A stretch of DNA of 64,000 nucleotides from Anthocerotibacter panamensis C109 (GCF_018389385.1 NZ_CP062698.1:1305501-1369500), one strand, 5' to 3'; shown: positions 37,940-47,028, counted from the stretch's first letter. Program-made: numbers and translations. The notes: generated by a model from the sequence alone, not told the origin.

Positions 37940-39088
37940 CTAAACCTCCAGCAGTGAACGCGCCTGGATAATCCTTGCGTAAGCGCTCTCCAGCGTATCC
38001 CCCAGCGCGGTGATATGTCCTAGTTTACGCCCCGGACGAGGAGTCTTACCGTACCAGTGGAAATGTACGTCGCCCAGCGTCAATAAGCTGCGCAGGTCCG
38101 GGTGGGCCAAGGCGGGGCTACGGCCTAGGATATTGACCATGACTGCCGCCGGACGCACCAGACTGGTATCACCCAGCGGCCAACCGAGAATCGCCCGCAA
38201 ATGTTGCTCGAACTGGCTGGTCACGCAGCCCTCAATCGTATAGTGCCCCGAGTTGTGGGGGCGGGGGGCCAATTCATTGATCAAGACCTGGCCCTCAGCG
38301 GTTTGGAATAACTCTACCCCCACCACCCCCACCGCTGCCACCGCTTCTACAGCCTGTAGGGCGAGGTCACGGGCTTTACTCTGAATCGCTTCGGGGATGG
38401 AGGCTGGAGCGAGAACAATATCGCAAACCCCGTTGACCTGACGGGTTTCGACCACCGGATAGGTCCGGGTCTCCCCCTGAGGGGTGCGAGCTACCATCAC
38501 AGCCAGTTCTCGGACGAAAGGAACATACGCTTCGACAAGCGTCGGCTTGGACCCTTCGTGCCAGGGGCATTCCGTATCGCGTTCTGCATGCCAAAACCGA
38601 GTGCCCTGACCGTCGTAGCCATGGAAGCGTGCCTTGAAAACCAGCTTTGGTCCGTGGATCTGTGCAAAATCCACCACCTCTGACCAGTGAGCGGGGGCAA
38701 GGAAGGCAGGTACGGGCAGTCCGGCTTGAGCCAGATATTCCCGCTGTCGGTACTTGTCCTGAATCCAGCCTAGGGTTTGGGGGCTCGGCCACAGGGCGAC
38801 CGGGTAGGCTCGGGCTAGCTGCTCTAGCGTGCTCGCGGCAATCCATTCGTTCTCGAACGTGATGACCTCCACCCGGCGAGCTAAGGCACTGAGAGCGTCT
38901 AGGGCATGGAGATCGCCTTGGAGGCTTGGGGCGACTTGACTGGCTGATTCTGTCCGATGCTGGCTCAGTACGGTGATCTCTAGCCCCAAGCGGTGCCCAG
39001 CCAAGGCCAGCATCCGTCCTAACTGTCCTCCTCCCACAATTCCGATGCGCGGCCATTCGGGGGGAGCACTCCTGTACGCTGGTTCCAT
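37940..39088 (-). CDS. purK: N5-carboxyaminoimidazole ribonucleotide synthase
   Basis: A 382-residue ATP-grasp enzyme that makes N5-CAIR from AIR, bicarbonate and ATP. N-terminal [23 protein letters not shown]-grasp features [16 protein letters not shown] and [20 protein letters not shown], and the family signature [17 protein letters not shown] (about residues 275-291). Full length. It is in a two-gene operon with purE; ruvB follows. Confidence 0.96.
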   Translation of the reverse strand: MEPAYRSAPPEWPRIGIVGGGQLGRMLALAGHRLGLEITVLSQHRTESASQVAPSLQGDLHALDALSALARRVEVITFENEWIAASTLEQLARAYPVALWPSPQTLGWIQDKYRQREYLAQAGLPVPAFLAPAHWSEVVDFAQIHGPKLVFKARFHGYDGQGTRFWHAERDTECPWHEGSKPTLVEAYVPFVRELAVMVARTPQGETRTYPVVETRQVNGVCDIVLAPASIPEAIQSKARDLALQAVEAVAAVGVVGVELFQTAEGQVLINELAPRPHNSGHYTIEGCVTSQFEQHLRAILGWPLGDTSLVRPAAVMVNILGRSPALAHPDLRSLLTLGDVHFHWYGKTPRPGRKLGHITALGDTLESAYARIIQARSLLEV

Positions 39089-39173
39089 GGGTCCCTTAAG
39101 GGCAATGCAGAATTTTTTGACAAACGTGTCACACTGTCCCCGCTAGCCATTATCCTAGATAAGGACCATCTAT

Positions 39174-39247
39174 GGCGAGTGTGGTGAAGTGGTCAACACA
39201 GAGGATTGTGGTTCCTCCATTCGCGGGTTCGAACCCCGTCACTCGCC
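39174..39247 (+). tRNA. tRNA-His (anticodon GTG)
   Basis: A 74-nt cloverleaf. The acceptor stem GCGAGTG/CACTCGC is perfect and is extended by an encoded extra G at the 5' end paired with C73, the hallmark of tRNA-His. The anticodon stem is GAGGA/TCCTC with loop TTGTGGT (anticodon GTG), and the T arm is GCGGG-TTCGAAC-CCCGT. CCA is not encoded. It is transcribed toward the convergent dehydrogenase-like gene. Confidence 0.96.
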
Positions 39248-39273
39248 CTCCTAAAGTCAAGCCGCTTAAATCC

Positions 39274-40452
39274 TCAGTGCACCGGGTCACAAGAACGGGT
39301 CGCCTCGATGGCGCGGGTCAGTTTCTCAACAAGAAGGATTTTTAAATTACGGAAATAGAGTTCAGCTTCTTCCAGACCCGCCGACATGGCATAGCGGATC
39401 AAGGGGTCTACCAGCCAGGACTCCGTAGGCGTTATTTGGGGCTCAAGCTTACCCAGATGAAGCATCATCCCTACCCATTGCAGGCTGGAAGGGACATGTT
39501 CCCCATGGGCCAAGGAGACCTCCCGCACCCGTTCATAGAGGGTATCCACATCGTCTGAGGCATCGTAGACTTTGAGCGCCCGCCCGATCTGTAGCACCTG
39601 ATAGATTAGTTCGCGCATGGGCTGTTCGTGGATGGGTAAGAGGATTTGGTTGAGGGTCAGGAGTTGGAAGCTACCCGCCTCATCAATGGCCCAGAGTTGA
39701 CCCAACAGGTTGCAGGCCATGTTGACCAGACCTTTATCAAATTCCAGACGGGTCGGTGAAACGCGTGCTTCTATCTCAAACCACCCGCCTAACTCTGTGA
39801 GAATCTGCCAGCAGCGCTCTCGTCCCTGTGCGTCCCCCCCGCCCAGTTTGGTGCGACTGCGCGGACCAGGACGATAGATGGTGTCGGCCCCAGAGCCCTC
39901 GCGCAGGCCCGTTTGGACGGTTACTCCACGCAACAGTCGCCCGACAATCTGAGGCATCAGCTCCGGCCAAAGATCTGGCAGACGACCAAAAAGCGTCGAT
40001 TCCTCCAGCTTCTCAATCAAGACCTGCCGAAGCCTTTGAAAGTAAATGCCATTAGAGCACAGCACGATCCAAGGCAAGGGCAGGGGTGCTGCCAACAGAT
40101 GACCTTGAGCGTAGAGTTCCTCGACCAGTTCGACGGCGGTGGTGACTAGGTCCAGCAATTGGTCAGGGTTGGGGCAAGCTAGCAGCACCTCAGGCAAAAA
40201 GCCCTGCTTAAAACAAGTAACCAGGTCGGGCATGAGCATTTCTTGGGTAGGAACCTGTACCTTTTCGCCTTGAAGCGTGCTGATACATAGCTCAGGGCAC
40301 TCCCGGAGCGAGCGGGCACTAGCGGACCCGCGCCGTTCCACAAAATAGACCCGGCCTTCTTGGCGCGCCAATCCTCCCGTCAAATGGTAAAAAAACGCCA
40401 CGCCTAGGGCACCTGCCGGAAGGATACCCACCGTTCCTGGACGCAGACTCAT
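39274..40452 (-). CDS. Ketopantoate reductase-like / Rossmann-fold protein of unknown substrate
   Basis: A 392-residue protein with an N-terminal nucleotide-binding pattern (GTVGILPAGALGVAFFYHL, glycine/alanine-rich turn) followed by VYFVERRGSASARSLRE and a long helical C-terminal part (RLEFDKGLVNMACNLLGQLW). The layout is that of the ApbA/PanE dehydrogenase fold, but the glycine spacing is unusual (GxxxxGAxG) and the usual catalytic Lys was not identified with confidence. It overlaps the ACT-domain gene by 4 nt and closes the NfeD-SPFH-ACT operon. The substrate is not known. Confidence 0.6.
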   Translation of the reverse strand: MSLRPGTVGILPAGALGVAFFYHLTGGLARQEGRVYFVERRGSASARSLRECPELCISTLQGEKVQVPTQEMLMPDLVTCFKQGFLPEVLLACPNPDQLLDLVTTAVELVEELYAQGHLLAAPLPLPWIVLCSNGIYFQRLRQVLIEKLEESTLFGRLPDLWPELMPQIVGRLLRGVTVQTGLREGSGADTIYRPGPRSRTKLGGGDAQGRERCWQILTELGGWFEIEARVSPTRLEFDKGLVNMACNLLGQLWAIDEAGSFQLLTLNQILLPIHEQPMRELIYQVLQIGRALKVYDASDDVDTLYERVREVSLAHGEHVPSSLQWVGMMLHLGKLEPQITPTESWLVDPLIRYAMSAGLEEAELYFRNLKILLVEKLTRAIEATRSCDPVH

Positions 40453-40862
40453 GGCTCTAGGCCCACAGCAGCCAGAACCTGACAGGCTTTGCTGAGGTTG
40501 GAGACCTTGACCACCAAGCGCGTCTTTTCGCCCACGCGGTCCACGCTCCCGTAGGCAAAGTCAATATTGAGGTCAGCCTTGGCTAGAACAGTACTCACCT
40601 GCGCCAATTGACCGGGGCTGTCGATGAGGTCTAGCACGAGCACATCCGCCTCGACCACGTACAAGCCTTCTTGGAGCAAGAGCTGCTTGCATAAAGGGGG
40701 GTCACTCGTCACCAAGCGGATCACGCCCTGCTCGATGTTGTCGATGAGCGAAAGCGCTTCGACATTGATCCCCGCTTCAGCCATGAGTTGGCAGATGGCG
40801 GCAAGGCGACCGGGTTGGTTCTGGAGGGCGACCGTCAATTGGCGTTGGATCGTATAGTGCAC
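40449..40862 (-). CDS. Tandem ACT domain protein
   Basis: 137 residues made of two ACT domains: LTVALQNQPGRLAAICQLMA with INVEALSLIDN (residues about 9-45), and a second unit VLVLDLIDSPGQLAQVSTVL with LNIDFAYGSVD. ACT pairs bind amino acids and regulate metabolic enzymes. A GTG start at 40862 lies 3 nt after the SPFH stop. The gene overlaps the following dehydrogenase-like gene, which might be the regulated partner; that is an inference from the overlap. Confidence 0.85.
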   Translation of the reverse strand: MHYTIQRQLTVALQNQPGRLAAICQLMAEAGINVEALSLIDNIEQGVIRLVTSDPPLCKQLLLQEGLYVVEADVLVLDLIDSPGQLAQVSTVLAKADLNIDFAYGSVDRVGEKTRLVVKVSNLSKACQVLAAVGLEP

Positions 40863-40865
40863 GCG

Positions 40866-41840
40866 TTAGCTCTCATGGGGGGGTTGGGCGGGGCGGACAG
40901 GATTTTTGGCGTAATAGTCCCGCAGGTTGGTGCCTTGGGGCAGATTTAAGGGCGTGTAGCTGGCTTCGGGAGTATTGCTGAGGATATTCATCAGACCGCT
41001 CAACGCTCCGGTCATGGAGGCGGGGTCCAAAAAGACGACCTTACTGCTCGGGCTTTTGCCGACTTGTTGGGCGGTGTCTAGATAATCTTGGGCCAAGTAG
41101 AACTGAAGCGCTTCACGAGCGAGGGGATTGTTCAGCGTCTCGGCGATCGCCTTGAGGGCTTGAGCGGTCCCTTCAGCGCGCAGGAGTTGCTGTTTTTTGT
41201 CGGCTTCAGCGGCGATAAGAGCTGATTGAGCGGCCCCTTCGGCAGTGTTGATTTTGGATTGCTTATCGCCTTCTGAGTCGAGGATCACAGCCCGTTTTTT
41301 GCGTTCGGCAGCCATCTGCAATTCCATCGAATCCAGGACAGTGCGTGAAGGGGTAATATTTTTGACCTCGACGCGGGTGACCTTGATGCCCCAAGGATCG
41401 GTGGCTTCATCCAGTTGCAGCAAGAGTGTCTGATTGATCTCAGCGCGCGAGGAAAAAGTCTCATCCAATTCCAGTTTGCCAATCTCCGAGCGCAGGGCGG
41501 TCAAGACGAGGTTGACGAGGGCGGCGCGGATGTCGGCGACTGCGTAGCAGGCCCGTTCCATATCCATGATCCGCCAGTAGACGATGGCGTCTGCCTCCAG
41601 CGAAACGTTGTCACTCGTGATGCACTTTTGCGGCTGCACATCAAGGACTTGTTCTTTGGTCGTCTCGCGGTAGGCAATCCGGTCGATGAGCGGGACCAAA
41701 AAATGTAGCCCTGGAGCCCAACGGCTGTGGAAGCGGCCCAGGCGCTCGATCAAAATCTGGTCCCCCTGATTGACAATGCGTACCGTCGTGGTCGCCCCAA
41801 ACAGAATGATCCCACCCAGCACCAACAATAGTAGTTCCAT
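40866..41840 (-). CDS. SPFH/Band 7 (stomatin-like) membrane protein
   Basis: A 324-residue protein with one N-terminal membrane anchor (ELLLLVLGGIILFGATTTVR) and a complete SPFH domain: IVNQGDQILIERLGRFHSR, FLVPLIDRIAYRETTKEQVL and IKVTRVEVKNITPS. A helical, Ala/Glu-rich coiled-coil segment (AEGAAQSALIAAEADKKQQL) follows, as in stomatin/QmcA. The gene is directly downstream of nfeD, the common partner gene; together they form a membrane microdomain-type complex. No protease domain is fused. Confidence 0.92.
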   Translation of the reverse strand: MELLLLVLGGIILFGATTTVRIVNQGDQILIERLGRFHSRWAPGLHFLVPLIDRIAYRETTKEQVLDVQPQKCITSDNVSLEADAIVYWRIMDMERACYAVADIRAALVNLVLTALRSEIGKLELDETFSSRAEINQTLLLQLDEATDPWGIKVTRVEVKNITPSRTVLDSMELQMAAERKKRAVILDSEGDKQSKINTAEGAAQSALIAAEADKKQQLLRAEGTAQALKAIAETLNNPLAREALQFYLAQDYLDTAQQVGKSPSSKVVFLDPASMTGALSGLMNILSNTPEASYTPLNLPQGTNLRDYYAKNPVRPAQPPHES

Positions 41841-41849
41841 GCTCTACTC

Positions 41850-42284
41850 CTAGGACTCCTTGAGGATGTTCATGGGCATGACCACCAGGGTCGTGCCCTC
41901 GCGTCGGACAATAAAAACTTCTTCACCAGGGGAAACCGTGACTCCAGGCAGTTCACAACGGGCATTCCAGGTCGTCCCCCCCATGCTCACCCGGCCCGCT
42001 TGCCCCGGTACAATCGCTGTCACCGCCCGCCCCCGCTCTTCTTGCTCCAATGGGTCGCGGTAGCCTTTGGCACTCAAAAACCGTCGTGCCGCCCAGACTA
42101 AAACACCCGAGAACACAGCAAAAACAAAAAATTGTACCGGCCAACCGGGAAGTACCGGACTCAACAGAGCCACCATTAACGCCGCTGTACCTGCGGCTCC
42201 GGCGACTTGAGCAGGAGTCAGCGCTTCGAGTACCCAGAGGGCTACGCCCAATAGGAGCCATATTAAAGCGGGGGAGAGGTTCAT
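41850..42284 (-). CDS. NfeD family protein (short form)
   Basis: 144 residues: two or three membrane spans in the first 70 residues (LIWLLLGVALWVLEALTPA and the QFFVFAVFSGVLVWAARRF segment) followed by the C-terminal OB-fold (GRVSMGGTTWNARCELPGVT, then SPGEEVFIVRREGTTLVVMP). This is the NfeD1b-type short form without the ClpP-like protease. It precedes the SPFH gene by 9 nt on the same strand, a widely conserved pair. Confidence 0.9.
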   Translation of the reverse strand: MNLSPALIWLLLGVALWVLEALTPAQVAGAAGTAALMVALLSPVLPGWPVQFFVFAVFSGVLVWAARRFLSAKGYRDPLEQEERGRAVTAIVPGQAGRVSMGGTTWNARCELPGVTVSPGEEVFIVRREGTTLVVMPMNILKES

Positions 42285-42460
42285 GGCTATAGTTTAGCGG
42301 ATGCCGTCTGTGAGCCTCTGTCTGTCTGTTTTTGCTTTGCGCTTGTACAAAAGTTTTTTAAGACACAAGCAAGGGCTAGCTAGGGCGCAGGTGACTGATA
42401 CGGTAGATTTGTTACGGACTCCTACCTGTGCTGTGTGTGTTCCATCCTTGCGCCCGCTTT

Positions 42461-43258
42461 ATGCTCCCCGGTGCACTCCTGCTAGCCCTAGCCTGCGGAG
42501 CGTACCCGGCTTGGTCCCATGACTACTGGTTGCAGCCGTCTCAGTTCAAGCCGGAAGTCGGGGTGCCAGTCCAGATCCACCTCTACTACGGCGATGGCTT
42601 TAAGCCCGAAGGGGAGCGGCCCTTTCAACAGAAGCGGACCCCGGCTTACAGCCTCTATTCGGCCACCACGACCCAAGACCTTGCCCAGACGACCCCTGAC
42701 CAGCACCTGCCGCTGAGTGACCTGAGTTTTCCTCGGCCCGGAAGTTATCTGCTGGCCTTGGACCGCAATGCCCAAAACATTCAGCTCCCGGCCCCTAAAT
42801 TTAATGCCTACCTCCAAGAGGAGGGACTGACGGACATCCTTCGCCTGCGTGCGCGCAAAGGCCAGACGAAATCGCCCGGTCGGGAGCGGTACGCGCGCAA
42901 CATCAAGGCCATTATTCAAGTAGGGGAGCCCGTGGAAGAGACTCCCCTGCGCACCCTAGACAAGACTATCGAAATGCTCCCCCAACAAAATCCCTACGCC
43001 CTCAAAGCAGGAGACCCCTTCTCGCTACAGGTCCGTTTTGCAGGCAAAGCCCTAGTCAACCGTCAGGTCAACGCCTATATTCTCAACCAGGGTAAGGTCA
43101 GCCACCAGGATGCCCGCACCGACCCAAAGGGTATGGTCACCTTCCGCCTTAAACCAGGGGTCTGGCTGATTCGTCTGGTCCACATGCGCCCATGCCAACA
43201 AGCCTGTCAAGGGGTGGACTGGGAGAGCTTTTGGAGTTCGCTGACCTTCGCGCTATAG
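42461..43258 (+). CDS. Secreted DUF4198-like protein
   Basis: A protein of about 265 residues with a signal peptide (LPGALLLALACGAYPAWSHD). The mature N-terminus HDYWLQPSQFKPEVGVPVQI, the GDGFKPEGE loop and the repeated beta-strand pattern with FRLKPGVWLIRLVHM at the end match DUF4198 (NikM-like, possible metal-uptake-associated) proteins. The ATG at 42461 is used because it starts the signal peptide; a GTG at 42428 would add 11 residues. The His at the mature N-terminus may bind a metal; this is inferred. It converges with the nuclease gene, with a shared hairpin between. Confidence 0.72.
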   Translation: MLPGALLLALACGAYPAWSHDYWLQPSQFKPEVGVPVQIHLYYGDGFKPEGERPFQQKRTPAYSLYSATTTQDLAQTTPDQHLPLSDLSFPRPGSYLLALDRNAQNIQLPAPKFNAYLQEEGLTDILRLRARKGQTKSPGRERYARNIKAIIQVGEPVEETPLRTLDKTIEMLPQQNPYALKAGDPFSLQVRFAGKALVNRQVNAYILNQGKVSHQDARTDPKGMVTFRLKPGVWLIRLVHMRPCQQACQGVDWESFWSSLTFAL

Positions 43259-43284
43259 CTGGTACAACCACTTTTGAACAGAAT

Positions 43285-43311
43285 GCCTGACGTTCTTGTG
43301 GAACATCAGGC
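43285..43311. terminator. Bidirectional terminator-like hairpin
   Basis: GCCTGACGTTC and GAACATCAGGC form an 11-bp stem with one G-T wobble and a 5-nt loop. It lies between the convergent ends of the DUF4198 gene and the nuclease gene and could serve both; no long T tract follows on either side. Confidence 0.5.
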
Positions 43312-43337
43312 AAGCGGCTTAAGAGCAGGTGAGGGGG

Positions 43338-45803
43338 CTAGCGCACGGTCACACAGGCCACTTCCGGTTCGTGGTCGCTGACCTGGACCGAAAATTCACT
43401 GTTGACATGGACGATATCCACCGAGGGCGGGCTGGTGGTGCACAGGTTGTTGGCGAGGTTGCTGGTAGTCAGGATGTTGTCGATGGCTTGGGCATTTCCC
43501 TGAAAATTGAACGTGTACTGCTCGGTGCTCGCCAACCGTTCCTCCAAGCTGGTGAGGATGGTTCCTTTGAGCGCTTGAGTTGCCCGGTCAAAAGGGAAGT
43601 CGTTGAGGTCGCCTAGAACAATCACGTTGGCGCTGGGATTGCAGGTGAGGATGCGCTGGACGAAGGGGTTGAGGATATTCGCCTGGGAGGTGCGCCGGTC
43701 TGCCGAGGGGGTGAGCGGTGGCTGATAGCGCCCAAACAGTGGGTCATCGCCGCCTTTGGAGACTAGGTGGTTGGCGATGAAGAAGACTTTTTTGCCATTG
43801 AACAGAAATTCGACGGCGAGGGGCTTGCGGCTGCTGCTCCAAGCGCTATTCTGCGGGTCAATCCGCCCCGGACTGAGGGTGAGCGAGGGCACTCCGGCGG
43901 AGCAGGTCACTTGGGTGGCAGTGGTCGAGAGGTTGGAGACCCCATCGAAGTGGGACTGGAAACTTACCCGCCCCGAATTGTAGAGGACAATTTGACGGAT
44001 GTTGCCCGAGGGTTGGCCGCCATCTTGGTTATTGACCGGGTTGATCTGCTGGAAGCTGTAGGTGGGGCAGCCGGTACCCGTTTGACGAATAGCGGTAATC
44101 AGCGTGTTGATCGTGGTCGTGGCATCGACGGTACCGCTGTTGGTGGGGCCATCGTTGTCCTGAATCTCTTCGATACTGAGGATATCCGGGGCACGCAGGT
44201 TGTTGCAGATGATGGCACCCAACCGCGTGAAGCGGTTGCCGTTGGGGTCATTGGCTGAAGCTGGGTTGAGGTTTTCGACGTTGAAGGTGGCAATCGTCAG
44301 ATTGGTGGAATTGCCAGTCAGCGTCGTGGTCTCTTGGGTCAGCCCGCCGCTGGTGACGCTGGGTAGTGCGCTGGTATTGAGCAGTTGAAAGTTATTGGAG
44401 ACGTAGTCGAGGATGCCCTGGATCGGTCCATTGAAGCGGTCTTTGACGTTGACCGTGGGCAGGGTCAGGGTGGGCACGAGGTCGTTGCCGACGATGATGC
44501 GCTCAGGGTTAAAGTCGGTCGCGCTGATGGTCAAAGACCCGCGTGCACTCAAGCCTGTGCTGTTGGCTCCATTGTCGGCGACCACGGTCAACTCCCCGAA
44601 GGTGCTGTTGCTGGGGCCGACCACGACCGGGCTATTGACCTGGACGCGCATGGCTTCGAGGGTTTCATAAAAATCTAGGCCATCGGTGGTCGGGTCAAAG
44701 GTTCCGCTGGCCTCAATGGTTCCGTTTACGTCATCTTCGATGATGTGGTTAGGGGGGATACGCCCGCCGGTGCCGAGGGTGATAGCGGTGGGCAGGGCGT
44801 TGTTGCGTGTCTGGATCGTGACGGTCGGGCTGGCAATCTGGGTGATGGGCAGGGCTACGCTGGTGCTGGTGGCGGGCAGGGGGAAACGCTCGCGGGTGTC
44901 GGCGTAGTATTCCTGGACGGTGCCGCTGACGAGGACACTGTCTCCGATGGCGACGGTCGGGGCGGTGGAGGTAAAGACAAACACTGCTTCTGAGGTGCTG
45001 CTGTTGGTATCAGCGCAGCCATCGGGGTCTTGGAAGTAAAAACCGTCCGCGTTTCTGCTGCTATTGAGGTGGATAGCGGTGACGATGCCGGGGATAGCGC
45101 TCACCGCTTGGTTTACCCGTGGTGAGATATGTGTGCTCCCCTGAATATCGTGGATGCGCACACTCCCGGCAAGACTACAACTGACCGCTGTCAGGAAGGT
45201 CTGTCCGGCGTTGATGGCACCGGAGGAACTGGTGCGCGGGGCATTCCAGATGAAATCACTGGCGACCCGCCCGCTCCCCGAAAGCTGGAGCGAAAGACCC
45301 ACTGCCGGGGCGGGCTCTTCGCTTACGCCAATATTGGTGCTGGTCAGGCCATTAGCGGCTCCCCCCGAGGCGACAAAGCTGCCCTCATAGCTCAAAAACT
45401 GGACTACTTGCCCACTGCTGTTGACTAGAGCCAAGCCATCGGGAGCGCCGTTTTGGATCGAGGTGCCCACACCCGAGGCATCGGTATAGGAGAAATAGAG
45501 CGTCCCGAAGCTGTTTTGTTGGTTGGGGATCGTCCCGCTCAAGGCGCGGGTGTTGTAGGCGGTGCGGGCGGTGCCGTCATAGAGGACGATGCTCCAACCG
45601 CTGAGGCTGGTTCCGGCGGGACCAGCGATTTCGATGCCTTCATTGACATCAGCTCCGGTGTTGTCATAGTGCAGCTCGTTGATAAAAACGGTCTGAGCAG
45701 AGACGGATTGCGGATTCAAAAGTAGGACTGAAGCAGTAAGGCCCAAACTCAGCGTGCTCAGGCGCGCAGCAAAAAACGGAAAGCGGACACAAAAACCAGC
45801 CAT
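43338..45803 (-). CDS. Secreted extracellular nuclease, lamin-tail + OB + endonuclease/exonuclease/phosphatase domains (NucH/ExeM-like)
   Basis: An 821-residue exported protein. Signal peptide at residues 1-36; a lamin-tail domain follows (VFINELHYDNTGADVNEGIE, about 38-160), then an OB-fold segment (DGFYFQDPDGCADTNSSTSE and VLVSGTVQEYYADTRERFPL, about 250-310), and a C-terminal endonuclease/exonuclease/phosphatase domain with TIATFNVENLNPAS, LSIEEIQDNDGPTNSGTVD, VFFIANHLVSKGGDDP (catalytic His) and VIVLGDLNDFPFD (catalytic Asp-x-Asn). These are the DNase motifs of ExeM/NucH proteins, which degrade extracellular DNA to release phosphate. Four tandem Pho boxes lie about 48-88 nt upstream of the start, in agreement with phosphate control. 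Confidence 0.92.
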   Translation of the reverse strand: MAGFCVRFPFFAARLSTLSLGLTASVLLLNPQSVSAQTVFINELHYDNTGADVNEGIEIAGPAGTSLSGWSIVLYDGTARTAYNTRALSGTIPNQQNSFGTLYFSYTDASGVGTSIQNGAPDGLALVNSSGQVVQFLSYEGSFVASGGAANGLTSTNIGVSEEPAPAVGLSLQLSGSGRVASDFIWNAPRTSSSGAINAGQTFLTAVSCSLAGSVRIHDIQGSTHISPRVNQAVSAIPGIVTAIHLNSSRNADGFYFQDPDGCADTNSSTSEAVFVFTSTAPTVAIGDSVLVSGTVQEYYADTRERFPLPATSTSVALPITQIASPTVTIQTRNNALPTAITLGTGGRIPPNHIIEDDVNGTIEASGTFDPTTDGLDFYETLEAMRVQVNSPVVVGPSNSTFGELTVVADNGANSTGLSARGSLTISATDFNPERIIVGNDLVPTLTLPTVNVKDRFNGPIQGILDYVSNNFQLLNTSALPSVTSGGLTQETTTLTGNSTNLTIATFNVENLNPASANDPNGNRFTRLGAIICNNLRAPDILSIEEIQDNDGPTNSGTVDATTTINTLITAIRQTGTGCPTYSFQQINPVNNQDGGQPSGNIRQIVLYNSGRVSFQSHFDGVSNLSTTATQVTCSAGVPSLTLSPGRIDPQNSAWSSSRKPLAVEFLFNGKKVFFIANHLVSKGGDDPLFGRYQPPLTPSADRRTSQANILNPFVQRILTCNPSANVIVLGDLNDFPFDRATQALKGTILTSLEERLASTEQYTFNFQGNAQAIDNILTTSNLANNLCTTSPPSVDIVHVNSEFSVQVSDHEPEVACVTVR

Positions 45804-45850
45804 AGAAACACCGGGGACGAAAAGCTAACAAATGATTATCCCAGGCGGCC

Positions 45851-45891
45851 CTTAAGCGGCTATTAAGCGCTCTTTAACGGAGGTTTAACGT
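45851..45891. promoter_or_regulatory. Four tandem Pho boxes upstream of the extracellular nuclease gene
   Basis: Four 8-bp direct repeats with exact 3-bp spacers: CTTAAGCG, ATTAAGCG, TTTAACGG and TTTAACGT. The 11-bp periodicity and the TTAA(G/C) core match the cyanobacterial PHO box (PyTTAAPyPy(T/A) repeats bound by SphR/PhoB-type regulators). The array begins 48 nt upstream of the ATG at 45803. It is read on the plus strand, opposite to the gene. Confidence 0.75.
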
Positions 45892-45915
45892 CAATCCCCC
45901 GTAACTCGATTCGCC

Positions 45916-45949
45916 TGTCCCCCTGCTTGTCCCCCTGCTTGTCCCCCTG
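45916..45949. repeat. Three tandem 12-bp repeats
   Basis: The unit TGTCCCCCTGCT occurs at 45916 and 45928, and a third, shorter copy (TGTCCCCCTG) at 45940. It lies just upstream of the Pho-box array relative to the nuclease gene. The remaining part, 45950-46187, shows no supported gene; a 37-codon frame at 46014 lacks coding character. Confidence 0.7.
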
Positions 45950-46187
45950 AAGGTTTACCACCATCCCAACGAGCGCAAGGACGACCCCACACGCCATAGA
46001 AGTAATTCAAGCGATGAGAGAAGAAATGCGTGCCATGCTTGCCGCGTTCCAAAAAAGCAATACCAAAGATAGTGCAGCACGGCGGAATATCAAAAAAACA
46101 ACCTCAGAACCAGCGAAGAATCCTTGATGGCATGTGCTCGTTCTATTCCTCTACTTTGCAACTTCAAGAAGGGCTTTTCTTAGGGCA

Positions 46188-46811
46188 CTAACGCAACAGA
46201 AGGGTCAGCAGGAGGGCAGTGTTGAGGATGAGGAGCAGAATAGGCAAGTAGCGGCTGGCATTGCTCTGGCGCTCCAAGCTGTCCAAACGCTTCAGCAGGG
46301 TAGCTAAAGCAGCCTCCATGCGGTCATTCGCTGCTGTAGCAGGTTCTTTAGGCGGCAACGGGCGGGTCACAGGAACCGGAGGAAGACTATGCACAGCAGC
46401 AGGGGGCGGCGCAAGGTCAGGTTCATCAGGGGTGCTTAGTACCGCCGCCAACTGCTCCTCGATCTGCCGACGGGTGAAGGGTTTAGGCAGGAAGCTGAAG
46501 CCCTTGAAGGGCTCCCCGAACTTACGGACGACCTCATCTCGGCTGCTGGAGATAAGGATAATGGGGGTGCAGGCAAACTGGGGTTGCTGGCGGAGTGCTT
46601 GATAGACCTCATAGCCATTGAGGTCGGGCATGAGGAAATCGAGCAGGATGACGTCGGGATTGCGTTGGGTTGCCTCAGCTAGACCCGTGCGCCCATCACG
46701 AGCGGCAAAGACCTCGAAGCGCGCTCCCGAGAGCTGATCGATCAAGGCTTTGCGGATCATAAAGCTGTCGTCGATGACGAGGACTTTAAATTTTGGGGCC
46801 GCCACAACCAT
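46188..46811 (-). CDS. Response regulator receiver protein with C-terminal membrane anchor
   Basis: A 207-residue protein. Residues 8-122 form a canonical receiver domain: KVLVIDDSFMIR (acidic pair Asp14/Asp15), phosphoacceptor Asp58 in DVILLDFLMPDLNG, the ISSS switch Ser/Thr near 88 and Lys110 in FLPKPFTRRQ. A proline-rich linker (about 128-155) is followed by a short coiled coil (MEAALATLLKRLDSLERQS) and a C-terminal hydrophobic segment ILLLILNTALLLTLLL that should anchor the protein in a membrane. No DNA-binding output domain is present. No sensor kinase is adjacent. Confidence 0.87.
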   Translation of the reverse strand: MVVAAPKFKVLVIDDSFMIRKALIDQLSGARFEVFAARDGRTGLAEATQRNPDVILLDFLMPDLNGYEVYQALRQQPQFACTPIILISSSRDEVVRKFGEPFKGFSFLPKPFTRRQIEEQLAAVLSTPDEPDLAPPPAAVHSLPPVPVTRPLPPKEPATAANDRMEAALATLLKRLDSLERQSNASRYLPILLLILNTALLLTLLLR

Positions 46812-47028
46812 TAGGATTTCCGCAGGTGGTGCCTATACTACTAAATGTCGTAACGATGAGCAATGTATATTTAGGCGAGCGTATCGTAGTTCAGGCTACA
46901 ACAGCAAAAGAACAGGGTTAGTAGGATTGCGCTTAGCCCCAAATTGGTGGTCCTGTCTGGCGTTCCAGACCCGTCCGCCCTAAGATATTTCCAGCACACC
47001 GATTGCGTTCTGGCAGGTATCCCCAGCA

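Noticed and set aside
38376-39056. A 226-codon frame inside purK on the minus strand
   Set aside because: It is a shifted frame within purK, arginine/serine/proline-rich and without a ribosome-binding site.
46014-46127. A 37-codon gene between the nuclease and the response regulator
   Set aside because: It has no ribosome-binding site and no recognisable features; left as intergenic.
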